Positions 20,101 to 30,454 of a stretch of DNA of 33,651 nucleotides are shown in pieces. A program made the translations under genes and the position numbers. The stretch covers positions 294,574,629-294,608,279 of the forward strand of contig JBOZIK010000001.1 of the NCBI GenBank assembly GCA_051453625.1, read 5' to 3'. Within the stretch, counting starts at the first letter, position 1. Each line of letters begins with the position of its first letter. The notes beneath the pieces are model-generated. The model was not told the origin of the DNA and did not search any database. It saw only the letters and a program-made list of their open reading frames with translations. This DNA is from Welwitschia mirabilis (lineage: Eukaryota > Gnetophyta > Gnetopsida > Welwitschiales).

Positions 20101-21883
20101 TCTAACAATGGTTGCAGTCCCCTCATCATGAAAAAATAATCATCATTTAGAGGCTATGGGATTAGTGATGTCCTTGGTATCATCAGAGGCATTGCTTATT
20201 TTTTCAGACTCATTATGTATATAGTATTTCCACATGATCATTTTAGGTTTTTTGGATTCTAGTGTTGTTTTAGAGTGTGAGTAGGTGAGTTCATTTCTAA
20301 GTTACTTTTAATCTTATCATTCATTAATTAAAAACATTAAACATACTTGGTATTATCATAATCATTGCCTATTTGAATGACACTTTATGAATTTTTTTAA
20401 CATTTTATAACATGCATTATTAATTCGATGATTTTATGATTTCTATCAAGGGATTTTGGTAGGTTATAATTTTGGTTAGGTAAATAATCTTATTCATGTT
20501 TCTAGTTGCTTATTTTCATTATGTTTTTCTTTGGAATTTCAAAGTTGTTTTCATATCTTTTTTCATAAAATAACTAGACCTTAATTATTTAGTAGTTTTT
20601 AGTTGTTTTTTTCTTTTTACTAAATGGTTTTTATCCATATGGGTGGTCTTTCTTTTAGCACTTTAATTGATGATGTTTATTTTATTTATGTTTATGCTAT
20701 TTTCGATTTTGTTTAGTTTTTAATACATCCACTTATAAATCTTAAGTTCTTATTGTGTTTAGGCACATTTGAAGATTTTCTTTAGCATTGATTCTCCATT
20801 CTTAATGCATTATAATTGCTCTGTTAACATCCTTTTCTCTTATCTTTAGTTCTTCCTAATTTTGACTCCTTTACCATGATTCTTTTAATGATTATTCCTA
20901 GCTTTTACCCATTTTTTAAACCTTACAATAACTTTTTATGGCTTTATTATTATTATTATCATTAATTATCTGACCTTACTTGAACTTCATTGTTTTTTCC
21001 AGATCCTTCTTTTACTAAGTGTTATTTCACATATGACATCTAGAAAATGAGATGGATAAAATAATCCCTCCTAAGTTATTATAATACATGACGTATTGAT
21101 TTTCTTATGAGAGAAGGAAAAAGGTCTAAGAAATATTTAGGATATTTCAGTAAAAATTTTATTCATGAGGGTTATTTTTGAGCTTTTGTGATACATATAT
21201 GTGATGTACTAGTCGATGTATGATTTTATATTACTTGTATGATATGCATTTTGCACATCATTTAGTAGGCCACAACAACATATTTACAAGCCATTCTTGT
21301 AGGTGTGATCCAGTATACTCAAAAAATCATGGACAAGGGAAGTAATATTCTGATTATTTTTGAATTTACCTATTGTAGATTATATTTAAAACTCACCGAT
21401 TGATTTATATACATCATTTTGAGTTATCACTGCTTAGTTTATACACATCATTCTAAGTTTTCACTATTATGCATACAAACAATCATTTTCTGATTTATCA
21501 TGGTTATATCTTATGACAATTTTTTATATATAACATTCAATTATTATCTTTCGATGTGCTAAGAGTTTTAAGTGAGGGGCTAATGAAGATTTTAGTAGTT
21601 GGATTTTTCTAATGATCATATTCAGATGCACTTAGTTTTTATTCTAATTTTATAAGCTTATCATCCTCATTATTATCTAGATGACTGACAAGATGACAAA
21701 TCTATTATGCACCCTATAAAGTTATTTTATTAGTTAATTAATTTTTGATATTTGATCCTGCATGACAAAAGATTTCTAAACTCAATTTACGTTCCCTAGT
21801 TAATGTTTATTTTGGCTAAACTAATTTGCAATTTGTAGTTTATTGCTTACTTTGTCAGGGACTAACAAGGCTAAGTAGGGGTA
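17156..21883 (+). mobile_element. Internal region of LTR element copy B
   Basis: 17156-19940 is a diverged second copy of the copy A internal region (offset about 7.8 kb). Near 17615 an ATG opens a short frame, MNSDKRTLQEILAKRRKNK, broken by a TAG after about 33 codons; copy A has ATA at the same place. It is followed by the same gag-like and acidic segments, full of stops. From 19940 to 21860 the sequence has no counterpart in copy A. I find no protease, reverse transcriptase, RNase H or integrase signature in it, which again suggests a non-autonomous or gutted element. AAGTAGGGGTA at 21873-21883 directly precedes the 3' LTR and is the likely polypurine tract. Confidence 0.68.
21873..21883 (+). 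other. Polypurine tract of copy B
   Basis: AAGTAGGGGTA lies immediately before the TGTTG start of the LTR. It is short and interrupted by T, so decayed. Confidence 0.5.
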
Positions 21884-22953
21884 TGTTGCAATGCCAATTT
21901 GTAAAATATTAATATGGTAATTTGAGTACTTTGGCAGGACATTTATACAGGTTTAGATGCAATTCTGATGATTATGGAGAGTCGATAGGATGATCATGAA
22001 AACACACAATTCTTGGCATATTTGGAGGTATTTCAGGAATATTTTGATACTTAGTGTTTTGAAGGGAAGATCATTGATGCAGAAGGTTGGTTTCTCTTAA
22101 CTATAAATATAAGGAAGCCTGTCATCCCTAGTGTCATCTGGATAACAAAAAGAACAACAGTTATTTTATTTGAACGAATTCAATTATCTTTTGTAATGGG
22201 GTCATGCACCTCATCTAGTTGCTAGGGTTTCTTTTCTGACTTCTAGGGTTATGGTTCTCGAATCTCCAATGTAAAACTATAACTACCCTCTTATCCTTAT
22301 TTCCAATTCATGTTTTATACCGGATATTCTTATGATGAAAGATTAAAGGATAAGAGGTAGATTAAAGGATTTGGTATTGGATTGTGTATCCTCCATTGAG
22401 GTTCTACTACTTTGGTTGTAAGTGGATGTTAATTCATGATTAACATCATATCTCTTTTTACTTATATTGTGTGAACCTCCATCATGGTTTACATTGGTTA
22501 TAATTCTGTGACAATTTCGTAGTTGATCTAGATCATGAGGGCAATCTTTATTAAGGTTGACATTATTAGTTTAGATTTGCATCCATTTCATATTACATTT
22601 CCATAATTGCATATTCTATTTGATGTATCTTATAGCATATGTTGATTAGGGTTACATGATAATTTCCTTAACTAATCTAAGTTAGAAGGACCAATCTTGG
22701 TGACAGAAAGATTGGTAGTCAAATAGATCCATAATTCATTACATTTACATTATTCTTTATTTTCATTTATAAAAGGAAAAAGACTAAAAACACTTTGTTG
22801 AAATCAATTCTCTAACTTCTAGCATAGTTCCTTCAATGGATTACGACATTCACATTAACTCCCATCTATACTAGTATGTGTTTTTTTTGCAAGTATTGTG
22901 ATTTACAAGTTTTACCTGAGGACTTAAGGATTGCACAAATTTGCACCACAACA
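21884..22953 (+). mobile_element. LTR copy 4, complete (1070 bp)
   Basis: Bounded by TGTTG at 21884 and CAACA at 22953, a perfect 5-bp inverted end pair. The right end aligns with the LTR ends seen before the primer sites at 9267 and 17134, but here it is followed by GAAGCAAAATGA, not a primer site, as expected for a 3' LTR. It aligns over its length with LTR copy 1. With no intact partner 5' LTR nearby, the target duplication cannot be tested in this window. Confidence 0.82.
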
Positions 22954-24737
22954 GAAGCAAAATGACTCTTTTCTTTAAATTGTTTGTTGGATTTATTTGT
23001 AATCTTTAAAGATTCTAAAAACTTTGAGAAGTATGTTCTTAATGGTTTTGTAAGTCAATTCAATAAAAACCCTTGAACACAATTCATTAATAAAGTCCTT
23101 TGCTTGTTTATAAAAAATAATTATTTATGATAATAAAGTTTTGTAAACCTTGGATTATCACAATATAAGGGAATAAATATTATATATTTCCACCAAATAC
23201 TACCATAGTTAAACTAACTCATCATAATTTTATCCTCACACTAATACATATGGAATATAATAAGGTACTTACATAAACCATGATTGAACATTTCAAATGT
23301 TTGTTAAGAATACATTAATGTTCTATGGAAACTCAATATTGTTAGACAAATAGTTGTGACCATAGAACAAGTTTCTTTATCTTCACTTCTATTAAAAGCA
23401 AGGAATCTGCTCATGTCATTCCAATTTTCAAATCAAGTATTTTCTATAATAGCATTATGAAACTCTTGAAGATTTACCTAAACCAATTCTAATGTCAGAA
23501 TCTCCCTTTAGGGATTTCATAGACTTATGAAAAGAAGAATTGATGGAATTTTATTTCTAATCATCTAGAAGATCATAATGAAGTTTCCTATCTAATATGA
23601 AGTACTTAGTGCATGTTACTCTAATTTTCCATATATAGATTCCTTTTATTCTTATCTCTTCATTAATTAATTTATTTCATGTTTAACACTTAACCAAAAT
23701 GTGATATGATTTTAGATCCCTTTACGCCCTGTTTCTTGAAGAATTCATGATGATTACATAGGATATGCACTATTATTAAGTAATCTATGATTAGGAATAT
23801 ATCGATGTTGATCTTATGATAGTTACCATTAGAAGAGATGTTACTTCTATGTGTACAAGTTATGATTAGATATTCTAAATCTAATTCTTAATAAGAAATA
23901 TATATAAAAAGTTTATAAGCTTATGACATTTTACTTAAAAATCTTCTAGTTATGTAATGTAGATCTTCTCATCAAGGTTTCCATTAAGAAATGTTAATTT
24001 TAGATTAAGTTAATATACATCTAATAATATCAGAGGGCTAAGAAGTAAGATAACTTAAACTTATCATTTAATATGTAAACTATCTTTTAATTTATGATTT
24101 TATTTGGGTTACATTTTACTAAAAACCCATTTATTAGTTGTTGTTTTCTTAGTTATTTTTTATTGATCTTCACAATTCTTTCATCATAATCTTATGTTAC
24201 CTTCATAGATATTTTATAGTTTGAAGTTTTTCCATGCTACTTCACATTTCTCAACCTCTTCTAATGTCATTTTTCTATGGTGGGTTTTACATATATTATT
24301 AGATTTTTTAAATATAGATTCTTTTCTAAATTTATGGATTCTATTTAAGAAATGATCAATTAGGTTTTCTAAATGGTTCTCATTTTTCTTATTTTGATTT
24401 TATTTCTTTTCCTTACAAATCATCCAATTGATTCCAGTTTAAAACACTTTTTTTCTAATTGTATTCATTCTACTTCCATTTCATCATCATCATTTTTCCT
24501 TCCTTATACATTCAAGAATGTTTTATACTCATTGTTTTCACCTTCATTAGAGAAGTGAATAGTTATCTTACATACACACGTAAAAAACACAATGTCCCTT
24601 ATTCATTAGACTCTTCATTTTTTGTATATAGTTAAGTAGTAAATAAAATTTATGCTTGTCATCAAGCTTGCTTTGTTTTCTATATGAGCATGTATAAAGT
24701 ACTTAGCACAAAGGATTCAAATGATTTTAAGATAATT
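22954..24737. other. AT-rich DNA, nothing identified
   Basis: No recognisable gene or repeat end. The plus-strand frame at 24373-24558 is Leu/Phe/Ser-rich without a domain and looks like chance. Confidence 0.55.
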
Positions 24738-24902
24738 TTTTCTCTTACACCATAATGAGAGTAGTAATTTTTCTTTTAGCATTTCTAGGGGAAATCCATT
24801 TAGCAAAAAAAATTCACATGTTTTGAAGAAATTTTTGCCTCTTACACCATTATGAGACTAATGATTTTCCTTTTAGCATTTCTAATGGGAATACATTTTA
24901 CA
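24738..24902. repeat. Direct duplication with a period of about 97 bp
   Basis: The block TCTTACACCATAATGAGAGT...CTTTTAGCATTTCTA, starting near 24742, recurs near 24839 as CTCTTACACCATTATGAGAC...CCTTTTAGCATTTCTA. It is moderately diverged and has no recognised function. Confidence 0.75.
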
Positions 24903-25530
24903 AGTAATTTATTATGCTAGCTACCTTTATCCACAAGAAGTTTTATACTTTAATTTTATAAATTATTAATCATGTTGTTTTTATTATAGTTTCATTTTTC
25001 TTTTTAAAACCTTATTTAAATGAGAAATATTATTAGAAAATTTGGATTACATGGCATTAGAACATCAAACTAAGGAGGCTATTGAATTTTGAATTTTAGG
25101 AACCATACCACAGAATCACCATGATCATCCAATAAATGATTTAATTACTTCCATAGCCTTAAAGAATTTTTTGGCACTAAGTACAACATTCAAACATTCA
25201 AACTCGTGACCTCTTATGTAAATTACAAGTGTCCCACTAGTTGGACTACCATCCCACTAGTAATAACCCTATATTAGCCAAATTTTATAATACTTAACTA
25301 GTATTAGTAGTAATAGCTAATGATACTTAATGAATAATATCTATAATAATGCACATTATGACATGTTTAGAAATACTAGACATAATGATAGTAAAATTGT
25401 ATAGTAGATATTGTACATAGAAGATTATAATTTTAACATCCTCTAATGACATTATAAATAGATTCAATATGTGCATGAAAGAAAAAATGCTTTGTATTCC
25501 TTACTCATTGTCTATGAAGTATCAATATGG
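24903..25530. other. AT-rich DNA with a possible promoter-like spot
   Basis: No gene. ATTATAAATAG at about 25452-25462 resembles a TATA box, about 70 bases before the ATG of the coding-like stretch that follows. The stretch near 25200-25265 (ACTCGTGACCTCTTATG) resembles a phrase frequent in plant repeats, but I could not define an element. Confidence 0.35.
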
Positions 25531-26068
25531 AGACCCAGACTTCCGCAGAATTTATGGAAATAAATTAAGAATGTACAAGAGAAATTCCTTTCTTTTGGCT
25601 TTCAAGTAAAATTCCACACACCATATGAAATGTTATTATTAAAATCTAATATGTTATCTTTGGAGATAAAAGAAATTTGTTGACTTTCACTTATGTTCAA
25701 AGGCTTCAAAATTTTAAAGGAATTAAATTGTCAAGAAAGCGTTAGATGCATCTCAAAATGAGGCTTATTTTTTGAAAGGGGGAAAAATGGGTAGAGAAAT
25801 GAAATATAGATATTACTATTTTTAAGAACAATGTAAGCCAAATGTAAAAGATAATTTATTAAAAGCACTACAACAAATATCTTATAACTTAGATGGGAAA
25901 ATAATATTTTATCTTGATAAAATAGATGACAAAACTATATTGAAGAACCCTTAATGCTAAAATTCCTTTTAGAATTAAAGGATTAATTAGCAAAATATGA
26001 ATAAGCAATCATCATTCTCAAATTAAAAAAAGAAGATGGTAAAATATTCCAAGGAAGTAATGGCCATG
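25531..26068 (+). pseudogene. Unidentified coding-like remnant
   Basis: Several plus-strand stretches read like eroded protein in changing frames. These are ATG at about 25531 with METQTSAEFMEI; then VKFHTPYEMLLLKSNMLSLE; near 25830, NVKDNLLKALQQISYNLDGK and IIFYLDKIDDKTILKNP; and near 25950, MLKFLLELKD-stop-LAKYE-stop-AIIILKLKKED. I do not recognise the family; the last part would be helical and charged. The minus-strand gypsy LTR begins three bases after the remnant ends. The coding appearance could be chance in AT-rich DNA. Confidence 0.35.
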
Positions 26069-26070
26069 CA

Positions 26071-26486
26071 TGTAATGTTCCATTTCACTAATTTTAGATT
26101 ACTTCGCATAAAAAGGAACATGTAAATATTATGTCAGGAATAATAAGAATAATAAGGAACAATTTAGCAAAAATTGGTCTTTATTATTAGAAGTAGCGGA
26201 TTACATTCCTTATCATAGCCAACAATCTTAGACGAGTTGTCAAAGGTAAAGATGTGGACTACAACCTGAGTCCCCTTCTTGGGACCCTTAGGGACTAGCC
26301 AAGATTATCAATGGTTACATCGACCCAGTCTATCTACCCCCACCTAATGCCATAGGCTTTTCTAACATAAATGAAAGGACATAATTTTACATATTTGGGT
26401 TACAACCATTTATGAAAAACTCTTTATTCATGCTTATTTAGTATCTTAAGGACTTATTTTACAAATAGTGCATTTGGAATATTACA
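26071..26486 (-). repeat. 3' LTR of the minus-strand gypsy element (416 bp)
   Basis: On the minus strand it starts TGTAATATTCC at 26486 and ends GGAACATTACA at 26071, an 11-base inverted end pair with one difference. It is preceded by a clear polypurine tract, which fixes its identity and orientation. It is less AT-rich than its surroundings in the middle (26220-26345). Confidence 0.85.
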
Positions 26487-26499
26487 TTCCCTTCCCCTT
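26487..26499 (-). other. Polypurine tract
   Basis: AAGGGGAAGGGAA on the minus strand directly abuts the TGTAAT start of the LTR, the second-strand priming site of the element. Confidence 0.88.
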
Positions 26500-26829
26500 A
26501 AGCATCTTATTCATCCTTGAGCACGATTTCTCCTCTTCTTGAACCATTTGTAAAGGCATGCTCATCTAGATTATTTTTTGTGTTATCTACAAAACATAAG
26601 GCAAGGAAAAATATTACACATTAAGGGATACATTAATCAATGAATAAATAATATATCACATTTTATTAAAAAGTTTAGAAAAAGTTTCCTGCATGTACTC
26701 CCTATTTTTCCAAGTTTGTTAATTATAATGGGTCCATTATACGAGTACTTCATTTATAATTTTTATTCCTCAATTATTTAATTCTGGTATCTAAGAATTT
26801 TTTGGATTAGATAATAAAGGTCAGATTGG

Positions 26830-27950
26830 GTTTAAACATAATATGCCACTAATTCGGTGTGTAATCCCGATTCTTATTCTTATAGTAAAGTTTTAGTTTG
26901 CTCATATGAAAAACTAGATGAATTCGAGATATTTGCAGAGGTGATTCTAATTTGTAGGCTAGGTTCTCTATTGTTTCGATGATCTTGAATGGACGACAAT
27001 ATTAAAAGGCTATCTTGCTATACTTTCCCATGTTTAAGGAGTTTCTTTCTGGCTTAACTTTTAGTAACACTTATTTGCCAACTTGGAATATGTGATTTTT
27101 ATGTTTCTGATCATAGTATTTTTTGTACCAGTCTTGCATGACATATAGGTATCTTTTTATATTGGTAATTGTCTCTTCCATGATTTTTAATTTGAAAGGT
27201 GTAGTCTTTTCTGATCTCTATGAAGGATTAGACCATGGGGTGGAGCAATTCATACAATAGCTTTGAATAGCAAACTTTAGATTAAGATTTGAAAATTTTG
27301 ATTGTAAGTAAACTCAACCAGGTGTAGGTAGTTCTTTCATTGTTTTCCACTTCAACTACATAACATTATAGAGAATCTTCTAGAATGTAGTTTACTCTTT
27401 TTGTTTAGCCATCTATTTCTAGGTGATATGTGGTACTGAAACTGGTTTTAGTACCTAAGTAATAGAAGAAACTTTATTAGAACTCAGATAAGAAATTTGA
27501 ATCTCGATCAGATACAATGAGTTGAGGTGCATCATATAGCTTAAAAATGTACTGCATAAATCATAGGATTAATTTGATTGTATTAAAGCTTCATACTGTA
27601 ATGAAATAGGTCATCTTGGTTAACTTGGCTACACCAAAAAAAATCGCATCATGTTGTCTATTAGTAAGAGGCAGCCTAGTGATAAAATCCATAGAAACTT
27701 CTTTCCATTTCCACTATGGTACCCTTACAGGTTGAAGTAGTTCAGTGATCTTCCTTGATTAATATTCATTTATTAGCATATGTAACAATTACGGATGTAT
27801 TCCTTTAAACCTACCTTTATTCTAAGACAAAAATAATGTTTTCTTAATTGGTGGTAATTTCTGATAAATTTGAGATGCCCTTCATATAAGACTTCATGCA
27901 GTTCAAACATCAAGTTGCTTCTTCATGGGCCTTCTAGAATGCATAGATTT
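26830..27950 (-). pseudogene. Gypsy integrase (broken)
   Basis: Zinc-binding HHCC part: ELHEVLYEGHL, YHQLRKHYF, YIRNCYIC (about 27910-27790). Catalytic core: WKWKEVSMDFITRLPLTN (near 27710; first Asp in MDFI), IVSDRDSNFLSEF (near 27520; second Asp), HLEIDG-stop-TKRVNYILED (near 27425; the family has HPQTDGQTERVN, catalytic Glu at E/K). The C-terminal part shows LVFHMSKLK near 26900, corresponding to the VFHVSxLK segment. The second Asp is present. Where the family has the catalytic Glu, the copy reads Lys (TKRVN), if the alignment is right. Several stops occur. Confidence 0.85.
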
Positions 27951-28202
27951 TGTTCTTTCAATAGATATCCATGAGAGCGTGTAGGTGTATGCCTCTTTTC
28001 CTTCTTGGATTAATTGGTGTATATCTCTAAAGTATGGATCATCGACTATAAATGTCTTGAGAAAAACTACTAAATCTGATGTAACAGTGATGGCTTACAT
28101 GCACCACATTCTACTCAGGACATCTGTATCCATGTTCTTCTTTCCTAAAGTATATTGTAGTTTGAAGTCATATTCTATAAGTAATTCACCCCATATTATT
28201 TT

Positions 28203-29260
28203 TCACATGTTCAAAAGAGGTAGTTTCTGGAAATATTCTAAGCTTTTGTGGTTTGTTTTAAGGAAAAATTTACCTTCCAACAAATAATGTCTCCAAACCT
28301 TTAGGACATGCACTATCGCTAGCAATTTAAGATCATGGATGAGATAATTCTTCTCATATTGGTTTAGTTTCCATGATTTGTAAGTGATCACTTGATTATC
28401 TTGACTTAGTATGACTCTTATACCTTAAGTAGAGGTATCAGTGATAACTGTGAATGCTTTGTTCATGTCTACAATTTTGAGAATGGATGCCATTGTAAGT
28501 AGTAACTTCATCTTAAGAAATGTTTCCTTCCATTTATCATGAAGTTAAATGTAGATGTTAATTTGGTCAAATCTATCAGTGGTGCTACAAGTTAAGAGAA
28601 TCCTGGATTAAATTTTTGATAGAAGCTAGCTAATCCTAAGAAGCTTTAAACTTATGTGCTATCCTTTAATTCTGCCCATTTCCTAATGGCCTGTATTTTG
28701 GCTAGATCGACTGTGATCCCTTTACTGGAATTAACATATCCTAGATAGCTGATTTTTGTTTGGAAGAAATTGCATTTTCTTAGTTTGGCTTTAAAATCAT
28801 GCCTAGCCAGGACCTGTAAAACTTGCTTCAAGTATGCAACATGATCATCTTGGCTTTTAGAATATACCAGAATGTCATTTAAAAACACAACTATGAACTT
28901 ATCTAAATAAGATTAAAAAAAAAATCATTCATCAAACTCATAAAAGTAGTAAGAGCATTTGTCAAACTAAAGGGTATTACTACGAACTCATAATGTCCAT
29001 ATCTTGTTCTAAAGGTAGTTTTGTAGATATCTTTATTTTTGATGTGGATTTAGTGATATCCAGACTTTAAGTCAAATTTTTAAGAGAATTTGGCTCCTTG
29101 AAGTTGATCTAGTAGGTCATCAATTTTTAGTAGAAGATACCTATTTTTATATGAGTATCTTATTTAGCTATTTGTAGTCAATGCAGAGTCATAAGATACC
29201 ATTCTTATTCTTCATGAAGAGTATTGGGGCTCCCCAAGATAATACACTAGGATGGATCTT
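28203..29260 (-). pseudogene. Gypsy reverse transcriptase and RNase H (broken)
   Basis: Reverse transcriptase: HPSVLSWGAPILFMKNKNG (about 29256-29200), LCIDYK, then [29 protein letters not shown] and the active-site region VVFLNDILVYSKSQDDH. The family has Y/F-(V/I/L)-D-D, so the first catalytic Asp is Asn (AAT, plus coordinates 28877-28879). It continues KCNFFQTKISYLGY and ITVDLAKIQAIRKW, then FLGLASFYQKF. RNase H (28391-28203): YEKNYLIHDLKLLAIVHVLK, WRHYLLEGKFFLKTNHKSLE. In Ty3/gypsy elements that last part is usually FxxxTDHKSL, so Asp is Asn here too. Multiple stops and frameshifts lie between the segments. Confidence 0.92.
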
Positions 29261-29756
29261 ACCTTCCAAGGTAGCTATTCAATTTGTAGTTTTAGTTTTC
29301 TTAATTCTATCACTAAGAACTAATAAGAAGCTTAAGCTATTGGTTGTGCACTAGAGATTAAGTTAATTGCATGCTGCACTTTCCTCTTGGATGGTAGCAT
29401 CTTAGAATCTTCAAATACATTAGAAAATGATCATATTTCTACTACTAATATGGAATCCTCTTTATAATTTTGTACCTGAATCAGGGCAACGAGGACATGT
29501 TTCCTTTTAACTGCTTTTGAAATATGCTTAGGTGAGGTTAGCAATATCCTCTTTTTCCTTTACTCCCCTTTAAGATTCATTCTCTGAATAAAGTTGATAG
29601 TAAGAGGGTGTGTTGGTAAAAGTTAGTTTAGACATTATATCTAATTAAGAAGGGGATTTCCAAAATGGCATGGTATTCTTAGATGTGAAAAACATAGAAC
29701 TTATTCCTAAATTGTGAGTCATGAATGGTGTAGTTGATAAGGATAGCAGTCCCATC

Positions 29757-29945
29757 CTATGTAAGAAAACTATCCCCTGTGACCTCTATAGTAAATTTTT
29801 GTTCCTTGAACAGGGTGATGTTTAATTTATAAAATAATGCTACAGAAATAAAATCACAGGAGGCATCATTATCTACTAGGAATGAAATAAAGAAAGATGA
29901 AATTTGATCACATAATTCCAAAATAGAACAGTGGTTATGAATCAC
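29757..29945 (-). pseudogene. Gypsy aspartic protease (broken)
   Basis: FFISFLVDNDASCDFISVAL corresponds to the retropepsin active-site region FLVDSGASHNFIS. The catalytic Asp of VD is kept, but the Ser-Gly that follows reads Asn-Asp. It lies between the gag zinc-knuckle relic and the reverse transcriptase, as expected. Confidence 0.8.
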
Positions 29946-30029
29946 ACCTATTTAGATAATGACATACATTCTTTTTGGCTATGGGGCTTAATTTTGTGAG
30001 TTTTGAGATCGATTGTTCTGAGGAAAATT

Positions 30030-30428
30030 TGGTGCTCGAGCTTTGGATGGGTGATTTTTGGCAATGTGACCCTTCTTATGGAATTTGTAATAGGTAATGT
30101 TTTCTGAATGTTTCACATGTCAGTGGTATATTTATCATGTTAGATCTGTCATCTTGTGAGTGGTGAGGATCATTCCATCGATTTTCTTACCATTAAAGAT
30201 AGTGTCTTATTTTGTAATAGGCATCTTCAATTGATTTAATCTTCAAAGTATGTAGGATGCTTCTGATTTTGGGTGGTAGGGTTCTAATAAAAGTGTTAAT
30301 TAACTACTTTTCTATGAAGTTATTCTAGTATTTCATAAGGTGTTGGAATTCAGACAAGTGTTCATCTAGTGGGCGTTTTTGTAAGCGAAGGCATTGAAAT
30401 TCTACCATTTAGTCTTCTATGAAGTCTT
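30030..30428 (-). pseudogene. Gypsy gag with a degraded zinc knuckle
   Basis: VEFQCLRLQKRPLDEHLSEF matches the conserved gag phrase FxxLxQ...V.EY...F (about 30410-30350). Further on, YYKFHKKGHIAKNHP (about 30095-30050) is a CCHC knuckle in which all three Cys are replaced (Tyr, Phe, His) while the Gly-His is kept. There are several stops. The N-terminus is lost at the gap. Confidence 0.78.
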
Positions 30429-30452
30429 NNNNNNNNNNNNNNNNNNNNNNNN
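30429..30452. other. Assembly gap (24 N)
   Basis: A short N run exactly where the gypsy element should continue and where the copia LTR begins (TG two bases after the gap). It may hide a misjoin between two repeats. Confidence 0.99.
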
Positions 30453-30454
30453 TT

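Larger units (their letters stand above)
26071..30428 (-). mobile_element. Ty3/gypsy LTR retrotransposon, minus strand, 5' end missing
   Basis: Reading leftwards: gag with zinc-knuckle relic (30428-30030), protease (about 29945-29757), reverse transcriptase (about 29260-28600), RNase H (28391-28203), integrase (27950-26830), polypurine tract and 3' LTR (26486-26071). Protease-RT-RNase H-integrase is the Ty3/gypsy order. Every domain carries stops or frameshifts, so the element is dead. The 5' LTR and the start of gag would lie at the 24-N gap or be lost; right of the gap is a different element. The clade was not determined. No chromodomain was recognised after the integrase. Confidence 0.9.

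Noticed and set aside
26071-26486. This segment as a plus-strand LTR, because TGTAATGTTCC also starts on the plus strand
   Set aside because: The ends are inverted repeats, so both strands look alike; the polypurine tract at 26487-26499 and the coding order fix it on the minus strand.
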